Positions 24,871 through 37,164 of a stretch of DNA of 64,000 nucleotides are shown here, piece after piece (positions within the stretch are counted from its first letter, which is position 1; every line of letters starts with the position of its first letter). Position numbers and translations under genes: made by a program. The notes below the pieces were generated by a model. That model was not told the origin of the DNA. It saw only the letters and a program-made list of their open reading frames with translations, and did no database searches. Source of the stretch: Carex sylvatica (Eukaryota > Streptophyta > Magnoliopsida > Poales > Cyperaceae); assembly GCA_964058845.1 (NCBI GenBank), contig CAXKVR010000003.1, positions 347,501-411,500 on the forward strand, read 5' to 3'.

Positions 24871-26909
24871 CTACTAAATGCCATGCCTCACAGCTGAACC
24901 TGTTTTGAACAAAGTTAAACATATTTGACTAGTGTTAGACAAAAAGCTGTGAAAAGAACTGAATTATAATGATTATATGGCAGGAACAAAATTCAAACTA
25001 TGCACACAGGTGCTTAGAAGGTTTTTCTTAATTTTTATGACTATTTTACACATCTTAATCATGTTTATCACCAAGAGGAAGTGGAAACACAACAGCTGGA
25101 TTCTTGCTGTCCTCCTTGTTTATTTCAAAAATTTGTACTATTCTTAGGTGAATTTCAAAAGAATAAAAAGATGAAAAATTACAACAATGACATGAATAGA
25201 CTATATATTTTTAGTATGCATAAATGTGCTAATTATATTGCTCTTAATTTTATTTTTTACTGCTGAATTTGTTGCTGGAATTTTTTTCAGCTGAGATTTT
25301 CTAGCTGCTGGAATTTTTTTATAGTTCAAATAAAATCTTAAAAATATCCTTAATATATGTAAATTATTTATGTAATAATTTAGGATTTTAAATTTAAGTT
25401 CCAAGTGATAATTTTTTTTATATAAAATAAATAGTTTACGTTAAGTGGGATGGTGGAAAAATATTGATATTCATTGTACCCTTAGATTTATGATGTATAT
25501 TTCTTTTGAGATGTTTGGAATCGTTCCCTTTGCTTGCAGTAGCATATACAAACAAGACAACTCACAAAATTAAATACTATACACATAACACTTAATCATT
25601 AGCAAACCATTATTGTACCATATAACTTCCATGATCACTAATTACTTATTTGCTTCTAGGCAACATACATATTTTATATGCTTTAGATGATTTGCAATAC
25701 GAAGTTTATCTTAATTGTATTGTCATGATTTGCTAAGAAGAATGGATCTCCAGTTTCTTTCCCTTGAAAACATTAATTTTTGTTTGAACTAAAGTGTGAG
25801 ATGCTTTATGCTAATTAAGAGTTAATCAATACAAGTATTTTGATACATTAATTTACTTAATTCTAATATGGAGGCACATCAAAAATAATTTAGGCAAAAG
25901 TTGCCACTGACTTGAAATGAAATAAAATGCAAGAATCCTGCTGACTTCTCTTTTTTGTGCAACAGATTTTTAAATGATTATAAAATGAAAAAAATTGTTT
26001 AGATTTCACAGAGAGATGTAACAAGAGCTAACATGTTGAATATGTATAAATTTATTAATAAAATTGTCTTAGTACATAATTTTCCAGCTAGATCTTGAGA
26101 CATTAAAAGTTCATATCAGAGATGATTGAGATTGCATTATTTTATTATAGATAAATGCGAGTAAAAAACTTAAGTCTCCTAAATTTGAAGTAACAGATAT
26201 ACTTATGGTGATATCATATATGCATATTAAGTGTTGTGACTTACAACAGTAATTTATTAGAAATATTTGATCAGCAGCTTTTTTCCTCTGAAATAATTTT
26301 TTTGGACTGATAAATAACAAGTTTTGCATCCACAAAAGTTAGTAGAGATATCACCTTAGAAGGAAAATTATTTTAATTAATATATAGAAGCAACATCATG
26401 TGAAATAAGCAATATTTATGCTGAAATTTCAGGTGCATCTTGATCTTTTGACTTGAAATGAGATGAGAAGCAAAAATATAGCTGAAAAGGGATAACAAGT
26501 TGTCTCTTAGCTGATTTTTTCACTTGCAAAGATGATTTGAATATACATTTTATAATCACAACTTGTCATATAGTTACTAAATTCATTCATGAAACTTTTT
26601 TAGAATTTTTATAGGCTTTAAAACATAGTGTAATCATGCACGAAGCTCATGAGAAGTAATTTTTCTAGATTTTTGTTAAATCAGAAAATATATTTATTAA
26701 ATTTAGACTAGTGAAAGAAAGATATCTTGTACCAAAAATATTATCCATTGCATGCATATTGCCTTGTTTAAAAGTTTTAGTTTGGATATAAAAATAATAT
26801 ACGCTTGATCAAAATACTAATTTGTTAAAAATATTGTCACTCATATGTTAATTTTTTTTTTAACATATAAGTGACGAGATATTTGATTGTTAAATAATTT
26901 TATTTTCAC
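24871..26909. other. AT-rich intergenic, no gene recognised
   Basis: Open stretches are short and compositionally biased. Nothing supported beyond low-complexity sequence. Confidence 0.5.
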
Positions 26910-27775
26910 TTTCTTCTATGAAATTTGATTTTTTTTCTATGGAATTAATTTTTTTTTGCTTACTTCTATGGAATTGAATTTTTTTTATTTCTTCTATGGA
27001 ATTGAATTTTTTTGTTCTATTTATGGAATTAATTTTTAATGCTTAGAAATCTACATGCATTTATAATTTTTTTTTGACACTTTATTATATTTTTTTTTAG
27101 TTTTGGGATAGGTTGTGGTTGCAAAGATAACAACTGCGATAACAACTGATAAGGAATGTGACTTTAAATTCACTCAACTTTTAAATTTATGTCGGTGGAA
27201 ACCAATTCACGTGGAGTATGACTATTAGTGCAGCAAAGAAAAAAAATGAGAATTTAATTTTCACTTTCTTCTATGGAATTTGATTTTTTTTTGTTTTTTC
27301 TTTGGAATTAATTTTTTTTCCTTACTTTTATGGAATTGATTTTTTTTATTTCATCTATGGAATTAATTTTTTTTTTTATCTATGGAATTTAAAAAAAAAA
27401 TTTTATCTATGGAATTGAAAAAAAATATTATTTCCATGAAATTGAAAGTAGCAAAGTCAAGTACAAAAATAGCAAATTAACAAAAATAGTAGAATGAAAA
27501 GAAAACTAAACGTAATTAATGAGAAAAAAATATGACAAGGGTTATAATAATCATAAATTAATTAAATAATATTATATAATAAGAAACCAAAAGTGATGAT
27601 CCCAGTCACTTTTTAAATTAATACTCAATTTTAGTATGTAAATCACAAGCTACAAACAATAACATTCTAATTTAAGATAATAATTTTAGATGGACAAATA
27701 TATATGATATTAATATATGTTGAGTTAGGTTTACTTATATGTAAACAAATATTAGTCACTATAAAAAATTTGAGA
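26910..27775 (+). repeat. Repeat family W, copy 2
   Basis: Same order as copy 1: TATGGAATT units, ATGCTTAGAAATCTACATGC, GGTGGAAACCAATTCACGTG, CATGAAATTGAAAGTAGCAA. It then extends through GTGATGATCCCAGTCACTTT to TGAGTTAGGTTTACTTATA. Confidence 0.8.
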
Positions 27776-28364
27776 GTCACTTTGTCAATCTTTGTGTTTT
27801 TATATTTTTCACTAAAGTGTACTCATCAAATTTTTAACTTGAAAAATTAGATATAGCCTATAGGTCCCAATAAATCAGTAATAACCAAATACTGTCTATC
27901 TTTCTTTGTTTCTCCCTTTTTTATTTTCTAGAAAATGAACATACAAATTTATTAAAAGCTAAAATACTGAAAGACCGATAATTGAAAATAATAGATTAAT
28001 TTTTTAAAATTCCAAGCTAATTGACAAAATTTGTAACATTGAAAAAATAAATAAGAATCCTAGTGAGTTCCACGTATAAAAAGATTTAATTAATTAAATA
28101 TGATGAAAGTATAGACTTTAATTTGTGTGAAAGTTTTAAAGGTGAAAATTTGCATAAAATATATATCAGGTTTTCATTGAGTTGCAGTCTTTACATTTTT
28201 AAATAATATTTTCTTAATTAATTTCTCATAGAATTTATGAATTCCAAGTTTCAAAAGAAAACCATAAATCACGTGAGAATTGGTTTGGGTTTTCCTTTAA
28301 CAACTTCATCTTGAACTATTTTTTTTGTTATTTTTTTTTTAAGACTTAGACTTATTTAATGTTT
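27776..28364. other. AT-rich spacer, no gene recognised
   Basis: Low-complexity AT-rich sequence between repeat copies. Confidence 0.5.
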
Positions 28365-29195
28365 CATTTATGGAATTGATTTTTAATGCTTAGAGATTTA
28401 CATGCATTTATAAACTTTTTTTTGAAGTGACACTTTATTATGTTTTTTTTAGTTTTGGAATAGCTTGTGGTTGGAAAGATGACAACTGTGATAGCTTGTG
28501 GTTGCAACTTTTTTAGAGTTGGAATAACTTAGTTTTGAAATAGCTAGGGAAGTGACAACTGATAAGGGAGGTGAATTTGAATTCACTCAATTTTTGAATT
28601 TCTATCGGTGGAAACAGATTCATGTGAAATACGACTACTAGTGCAGAAAAAAAAAATGAGAATTTGATTTTCACTTTCTTTTATGAAATTTGATTTTTTT
28701 TGTTTTTTCTATGGAATTAATTTTTTTTGCTTACTTCTATGGAATTGAATATTTTTTATTTCATATATGGAATTGAATATTTTTTATTTCATATATGGAA
28801 TTAATTTTTTTTATTCCATCTATGGAATTTTTTTTTAATTTTATCTATGGAATTGAAAAAAAATATTCTTTCCATGAAATTGAAAGTAGCAAAGTTAAGT
28901 ACAAAAATAACAAATTAACAAAAATAGTATAATGAAAAGAAAACTAAACGTAATTAATGAGGCAAAATATGACAAGGGTTGTAATAATCATAAATTAATT
29001 AAACAATATTATATAATAAGAAATCAAAAGTGATGATCCCAGTCACTTCTTAAATTAATACTCAATTTTAGTATATAAATCACAAACTACAAACAATAAC
29101 AATCTAATTAAAGATAGTAGTTTTAGATGGACAAATATATATGATATTAATATATGTTGAGTTAGGTTTACTTATAAGTAAACAAATATTAGTAA
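28365..29195 (+). repeat. Repeat family W, copy 3
   Basis: Collinear with copy 2 including the 3' extension (GTGATGATCCCAGTCACTTC ... GAGTTAGGTTTACTTATA). The upstream phrase ACTTAGACTTATTTAATGTT is also found at 58225, and the 3' extension again at 60545-60770, so the family is dispersed across the window. Confidence 0.8.
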
Positions 29196-31690
29196 TTTTT
29201 TGATGTCTAGCCATGATTGAAGAAGATGACCAAGCAAGCTTCCAAGTCCTTAATGCTTTACTTAGAGTTCCAACACCTAAAACAAGAGCACAAAACACAA
29301 ATTTAAATGGAATTTCATGAAGTATAAAAGATACACTGGGGGCACCTAGCTGAGCTGTTCAATCCAAGGTCTTCACACCCCACCTAGGTGGAGGGCATTT
29401 GTTGTACCCTAAAATGATGCTAAATAAATAAATTGGCAATATTGACAATATTTAAATACTTGGAAATATGTCAAAATACATGATGGCTCTCCAAGATAAA
29501 TGAATAATGGCATGTTAGAATACATCATAATATTATACATGAGAAACCATGAATTTTTATATATTATACACTTCCTAACTCAAAATGGCTGAAGAGTTAT
29601 GGATTTTTGTTAATTATGCTGACAAGGCAGCCCCTGAATGGCGCCGGTACCCATAGCATTTATGCTTGTCGATCGTGAATGGACTCGGTGTACTAGATCA
29701 TAACCCTGTGCACCAGCATGTCAATGGCGTGGTTCACGGAAAGACAAGCCTATGAAAATGAAATAAGGAAAAGCAAGAGAGAGAGAGAGAGACATGTCAG
29801 GGTAGGCTGACATGTGGGGCCCCAGCTCCGACAGCCTTCTTCCTCCTCTCTCTCACGCCATTGAGCCCGAATTCAAGCTCCAAGTTCGATTGAATTGGAT
29901 GCAAATTGGATCAATGCTTAAATAGACCTGACAAAGCTCTCTTCCCTCTATTCGATTATGTACTCTCTCCAATTTGAATGATATTCATTTCTTTCAAATT
30001 AACCCGAGAAGCAAGCAAGTTTAAAAATTAGTGCAGCCGAGATCAGAAAAATTGGGATGCAAGGAGTTCAGGACAGGCTCATGAAATGGATACGACACAT
30101 AATGCGGTGTCAATTTGATGAGACATGCCAAGAAATAAATGATTACATGTAGTGCTACACGGCTGATGCACAGGATGCTGAATTGAGCTATCATAGCCGT
30201 TAATGCCCCTCCTGGTACCCTATACACGTGTCAAATAGACCTGAGAAGACTCCAAAATGGAATAATCTTTTCCTGGGCGCCTGGAGCCTTTGGAATGTCA
30301 GGGAATTAAGGGCTGTGATGCCCTATTCTATCTCCAATGCAAATTAAAGGCTAAGATTACTCCAACAAGGGATCAGTGATATGTCTAAACCCCATTGGAC
30401 AGACTATGCCAAGTAGACTCAAGATATGAAGCAAATGAAGCTACACCAGTGATCAAACACCTGATGGTCAAGATGAAAGACACATCAGCTGGTGCTAAAC
30501 CCTAAATCTGAGGCTTGCCTATATAATGGCACCCATAGCCCATATGAAATCATCTCCCCCATATGCAAAGCCCGAGCTTCTAGCCAGATAATTGTTAAAG
30601 CCTTGGAATTGTAGTAGATAGGCTGACCAGAAGCAGTTTTCTTCCTTTCTCTTTGTAGCAAACCTTTATACTAGGTAATTACAGCTTAAAAAGATGTAGG
30701 CCATGGATGGCCAGTGTTTTGTACATATACTTTGATTAAATGAAGTTTTTTTCTTTATAAATTTTGTTCCTTTGATTGCTCTTTTACACTTTTCTTCTAT
30801 TTTCTTTGTTGCATTTGCCTTCTATTCTGTTCTAATGCTTCTTAGATGTCAAAAGGTGAAGGCTTGTGTATGATTTGGATTCTTTTATAAGAAACTAAAG
30901 AAAAACAAGCCTAATGATCAATAAAAGTGCTTTTCTTTTGTATCTTCTATCTTGAGTCATAATTAACATTATTAAATGTTATTTTAGTGTATTTTCATCT
31001 CTTTTGCACTGTTTTATACTTATTTGCAGTTTTAAAGAAAAATATAAAAGAATATATATATAAAAATGCTTGAAAATGATCCTTTTTCTCTTTCTTTCTG
31101 ATTTTTCAGCAAACCTGATCTCTTAAATCCTTCTAAAATAATTAAGTAATGAAAGTATGAGAGTTGAGCCAGCTGGTATCCTCTCATATCAGATTTACTT
31201 TGATTATTTTTTGTTTCAAAGGGTTTAAGAGGTCCAAAACCATGTTTTAAAAGCATAAGGATTGGTGAAGTTGAGCCAGCTGGTATCATTCACCAATTCC
31301 TTTCAAAATGGACCTGTGTTGTAAAGAAAATCAAGGTTGAGAAGGAATTATGCTGTCAAAACCAGCAAAAATTATTTAGAGGATGAGGTCAAATCTGCAA
31401 ATATTCCCTTTCTTTATTTAGAGGATGAGGATGTGTCGTGACAGCAAAAATTCCCTTTCTTTGCAAAACAGTGAAAGGATGAGGTCAAATCTGCAAATAG
31501 ACAGTAGTTATACTACTTAAGGTCATTTGTACCCTTTGATCTATGACTCCTTGATGATACTGTCCAATCTGAGTTGAAATCCATGTCAAAAACATGATTC
31601 TGATCAATGTCAGGGATCTCTATGCCCAAATAATGGCATAAGCAACCCTTGAATTTTTTAAAATAATTAATTGATGATTTATGGAACTTT
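29196..31690. other. Non-coding, LTR-like region
   Basis: No gene seen. 30480-30760 looks like a retroelement or transcript 3' section: a TATATAATGG box near 30520, then a probable poly(A) region at ATTAAATGAAG near 30734. GTTGAGCCAGCTGGTATC occurs twice (about 31160 and 31270), and GAGGATGAGGTCAAATCTGC twice (31379 and 31474). No ends with target duplications could be placed. Confidence 0.4.
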
Positions 31691-31695
31691 GATTC

Positions 31696-34637
31696 TGTAA
31701 CATTACTCAAAACATAGAAATATAATTAATACTGAAAGGGTTACGCAAAACGTCCTAAATAAAATTTCATGAAACAAAAAAAAAAGAAAAAAAAAAGAAA
31801 AAAGAAAAAGGAATTCCAAATCCTTAAAATAAGGAATATATATATATTGTAAATGCACACATGTACAAAAATTTATCTATAAGGAATTTTTTTAGCATCA
31901 TAGATTCATTGAAATTAAGTAATCTAAATTATTTGAACAAAAATTAATAAAAGATAAACTAATGTTATTAAGGATGTTATTCAGGTGGGACCCACGTATT
32001 AGTATATATTTTTATATTTATTTCTCTCTCTATCTTTCCTGCTCAATTTGTTTTTGTTTCTCGCTCCATCAACTTTCTTGATGTTTTATCACTAATCACC
32101 TTATTCATGATATTTAATCTCTCTCCTCTATTTCTCTCTCTCTACGTGGCAATTGGTAGCTGCTCCAACTCTATTGAACAACGGATGACTGAGCTGCTTA
32201 TTCTTAACCCCGCTCATCTTACCTCTCTCTATTGCTTGTTGGTTCTAGAACACTCTTTCTTTGTTTCTTCTTTTCTCTTTGGCAAGAAAACTGAGACGAG
32301 TTTTCTCTTCTTTGTCGGATGAGCTTTAGTGATTGAAAATCAGTGGTTGTGTGATGCTCTTTCTTTCAACATCTAATGCAAATTGTGGTATACCTCTATG
32401 TCTTGTTCCTCTTAAATGAGATTTAAAGTTACGTTTGTAATTTGTTAAACAAACTGATCAGTGCACATTTATAAATTTCTGTAGTGAATGACATGCATGG
32501 AAAGAAAACTTGTTTAATATTTGAAAGTGGTGGGTTTACTTGTTGCCGCTCTTTTCTTCTTCCCGTTTGATTGGATCCCAAACCAATAGTCATTATGGTT
32601 TTGTCTCCTTGCTTATTTATGTTGGATTGGACTGAAACTGTTAGGCTATAGGAGAGTTTTTAGATTGATTGAATATTAGATTCTTGGTTTTAAGCTCCAA
32701 CTTAAGTTGTACCTATTGGTGCCGAGCAACCAGCCCGTAGCTATGCATTGCTACATTTTTCCTTGGGGTTGATATCTTTTTGTGTTCGCGGGGTTTGGTT
32801 GAGGATTGAGTGTTCTGAGTGCAGGGACCAGTTGGTACCAAACACTCTTGTGTACTGGTATGTTTGAAACAAAATGATTGCGGGGACCTGTGTAAGGAGA
32901 AGAAGAAAAGAGAGGCATATCTGTTAAATTCTCATAAAATTATTAAATTCCCTTGTCAGAGGGATTAAGATGCAAAATGATTGAATCTTGACCTTTGAAC
33001 TCAGCTGAAGAAGAATATATATGACTTGAGCATTTGGACTTGGAAATTATAAGAAACTCTTTAAAGAGAGTTGAGCTTATGTCATTTAGGCCTGTCCTTA
33101 AAATTAGAAAGAATAATGGCAAGGGTTGTTACCTTAGCCGTATTAATTAAATTCTGAATTGGATATGGGTTTTGGGAATTGAACTATAATTTTGTAAATT
33201 ATTGGAAAGCTTAACAACTTATGAACACCGAAATTGGATATTGTTAAAACAAGAATTATGAAATAAATAAAGGATTACTAAATGATGTCATTAATTAATA
33301 GTAAAATAATGGAAGCACATGACCTAATTAATTGAGACACATACATTGTTCAGTAATGATAATGTTATAAGTAATATTAATTGAGAATATATTATACTGT
33401 CGTAGGCCTAAGCCGTGGACTTGGATATGATAGGAATGCATGGAATAACTCATATTCAATGATTGATCGCTCTATTTGCCCTACGTCATCAGGTGCGGGG
33501 GTTCATTGGCTTTGTTTTGATATTTATTTTTAAGAATTAAATTGTATTCGTTTTTCATGTTGAATATCTGATTGATTGCATTATTTGAACTGTTGCATCA
33601 TATGCATAGCACAATACAAATGAAACTGAATTACTGGTAAATTGATGACTTATCATTTTGGTATGATTTATCGATTGATTGTTCCTTGTTATAAATAATT
33701 GAGTGATTCCACAGTTACCGAATTTTATTGGATTTACTGATTACTGCAAAGTCTAGGTCATGACTAGACTTTGACCCAGGACCCTTATGCGCATATGGCG
33801 AATGGTCTCAACTGAACCCAGTACCGGTTGGGTAGATGATATTGTAAATTGTGACGGTAAGTATAGTAAAACTGTGGTAAATGTCTATTGCTAGTCACTA
33901 CCTATGAGGGGTGACAATATTGCTTATATTATTGAATTACGCATCATTGAATCGAATCGTTTGAATTTTGTTAAGTGTCCGACTATAAACCAGACTGAAT
34001 AGAATGGTATAAGCCAAACACAATAGATACGGGTATGTGTAAAGGCAGATGTGGGTTGATGGTGGGCGTCTGTACAGGCAAGAAGGATGGTATCTGTTTG
34101 TGTTACTTGACCTAGTATTTACATAAATTTAGAACCCAAATATTCTGATTATAGTTATTTGATTTTCATTGATTATTCCTATTGATTATCATTTGACTGT
34201 CAATAATTAGCATTGCATTCATTGTTATAGAAATTGAATTGATATCATATTGCGGATATTTAATTCCGGATATGGATTCTTACGAATCTAGTAGCCCGAA
34301 TCAAATTCTGCACTGAGAAATATCGTTGTTATTTCTCACCCCCTCCCCCTTTGTGGGTTTTACAGGTTCGTTAGACGAAGAGATGCGTTTATGGGTTATA
34401 ATTGACAGCAGGGTCAAACAAAAGATATGATATTTTGGGTTGTAATATTTGACAGGATGTAAAAAGTATTTCTCTAGCATCTTCCACCACCAAAAGTCAG
34501 ATACATCTTGTAAACATTTTTGGTTTGGGATTAATGTAATGGATTATATTGGTAATGCATAAAAAGATCCATGCCTTGTGTGTACTGAATTGAAATATCA
34601 CGGTAGGTTGTTGCACCCTCGAATTTGGGGTGTGACA
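31696..34637 (+). mobile_element. Solo LTR, about 2.94 kb, probably Ty3/Gypsy
   Basis: GATTC occurs exactly on both sides (31691-31695 and 34638-34642). Between them the block begins TGTAACATTACTC and ends TTTGGGGTGTGACA, i.e. TG...CA. The end GGGTGTGACA and a length near 3 kb fit plant Gypsy LTRs of the Tekay type. The 3' part holds T-rich, probably polyadenylation, sequence (34430-34560). No internal region, primer-binding site or partner LTR follows. Confidence 0.65.
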
Positions 34638-34642
34638 GATTC

Positions 34643-37164
34643 TCTTTCTTTTGATTACTGTTGTGATAACAATGTTTAATTGTATTTAAAATGGGTCAAA
34701 AATGGTTTAATTGCCTAACCAGACCTTTCCTTGTGATTATGACACCTTCCGATGACCTCTGGTATGCCACCAAGTCAGGACTCATCAACATAATGCATAA
34801 CAAATGCTACTGGTATAGCATCGTGCAATGAAATGCACCAATTTGACCTCTGCTGGTAAATCAGCAAGTCTGCACTGATATGATGTCAAAATGATAAAAA
34901 TGAACACACTTTCATGTAGAGGATGAAAAATAACATGAAATAGACCTAAAATTTGTATTATTTGGACTTTCCTACACAGAGATATGATCTGTCAAACTTC
35001 ATCTTCTGAAAATATAAATTCTGTAATTATTCTGTCAAAATTACCAGAATTGCCCTTCACCTTGTAATGACCTTTTAATTGAGAAATATTGCTCAGAAAT
35101 TCATGAAAACTGGAATATAAATCCTTAATATACATATTTTGGATCCTGTAAAATAAAATCCATAACTTATGTACCAAATTCATAAGTAAATGGATCAATA
35201 GGATCTGAAATATATGATTATATGACCTTGAAATTGCCAGAACCCATCTCAGACCAATTCAATACTCATTTCAAGTCTAAATGGCCTCAATATGGTCTAA
35301 TTGACTTCTCTGAACAATTGGGTCAATCCCTAGACCCTTGTACCGGTCACTGGTACAAGACTGGAACTGAAATCGTAGGGAGAAAATCCAAATCATGCTT
35401 AAACTCTCTATTTTGTGTTTCAAGCACTCTCTGTATGTATATACGATGTTAAATGATCAAACTCTTGAAAGGAATAATCAACAAATCGATTAAAATCGCT
35501 TCAAAAGGCTATCGGTACCGAACGAGTACTGTAGATGCCCTTATCGCGACCTCCGGCGATCTATAGCCGCCGATAACGGTACCAATGTGTTACTGACGTC
35601 GAGGCGATGACAACCATATGCTCAGCTAGCGCCGCGGTGGACGATATCAGCCGGAACCACATTTGCTCTGCCCTTTCAGAGACGAACCCTAGGGTTAATC
35701 GGGTTGCACGAATATTAAAGCACCCGTTTGATCTAACGACCTGAATTCAAATTGAATTAACCGTTTACTGACTCGTGGGACCTCTGGTCAGAGATTCATG
35801 ACGATTTTAATGAATTTAGATGTTCTGACACGAATCTTGGAGCCCATTTGATGAAATCCGAGCCTCTGTACGCTGATTAAAGGCCCAATGCGCTCATCAA
35901 AGCCGAAAATGCTAATCTTGATACCCATCTGATTAAATCCTTTTCCACACTAATCCTAAAGCCCAATGATTTGGATCCAATGACTAGTGCACATCTTCAA
36001 GGCCCAAACACAACTCTTGAAGGCTTGGCACCACTCTAAAAGTCCAAAGATTACTTAATAGAACCCTTTTGCATATAAACCCCTCTGTTTGTTTAAAATA
36101 TCTACAAAAGTCGTCAGAATTTATAAATGAACCCCTGACAGCATAAAATCACTTCAAATAGGCTCTTGAAAGCACATTGTCCACTCCAGACCCTGTCAAA
36201 AGCTTAAATTACAGTTTTAGGTTCCTGGAAACCTACAAATAGGTCCTTAGAAGTATAAAAACTTGACAGATAGCCCTTTTCAGTTTTTTTTGGCCATAAC
36301 TTCTTCGTTTTAAATCCAAATTGACTTGAACCAGTTTCAAATGAACCCAATTTCAATTCTCTATAATTCTAAGTAGTAATTGAAAATGTCCAAACTTCAG
36401 CCATAACCTGAAATGACTAAAATGCCCCTCTCTTGACACATTTTTATGAACGAAATATAAAAATGATGTTTAAGCATATTCTCTCAGATATGAATCACAT
36501 AAATGATGCTTTCATGCATATTCACATGTCTTTAAAATATTAAGTGCATATGCAGATACACATAAGACTAAGATAAATGTCCGAATCATGCTCAAACCAA
36601 TCGAGAACCTACCATATGACCAAATGAATCTTACATGAGCCTGTGTTAGCCCCAACTACCCAGTTTACACCAAAATAAGCGTAAATCCTGGAATGAACGA
36701 GGTGTTCAGCACTGACCCGAAGGGTCGTCTGATGTAATTAACGGCGGGGGTTGTGCCTGCCGGGAGTTAAACGTCCCCACAATCAATAAAACCCCGATAG
36801 GCCGATTATGAATTGTAGGCCCGTCAAAAAGGTGAACCAGAAGGAAAATCGAGAGATATCCTGGGACATATGATCCCCATTGCGCTGAAGGAATCGGTCC
36901 ATATATCCAAACTGATTTTCCCCTTTCATTTCAGTGTAGCTCTTAGCCACCTACACGTACAAATAAGCCCGAAGGCGAGAGGATGCGAATTCGGAACCGA
37001 ATCCTCTGTCTCCCTGGGGGCAGAAAATTCCTGTCCCCAGAGTCACTGTCGGTGGGCCACCAATTCAAAAATAAAAAAATGATCGCTTTAATAGTGACTG
37101 ACCCCACCCAGCAGTGACTAAAGAGGCAGACAATTCATGCACCCGGGGTAGTGATCTCATTGGA
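34643..37164. other. Non-coding region interrupted by the solo LTR, probably older retroelement DNA
   Basis: No intact gene. 35500-35760 and 36700-37080 are richer in GC than their surroundings and have no sustained frame. I interpret it as decayed LTR-type sequence, but cannot place ends. Confidence 0.4.

Noticed and set aside
23979..29000. Regularly spaced TATGGAATT units considered as a CRISPR-like array
   Set aside because: Spacers are T-runs rather than unique sequence, spacing is irregular, and the context is plant nuclear DNA.
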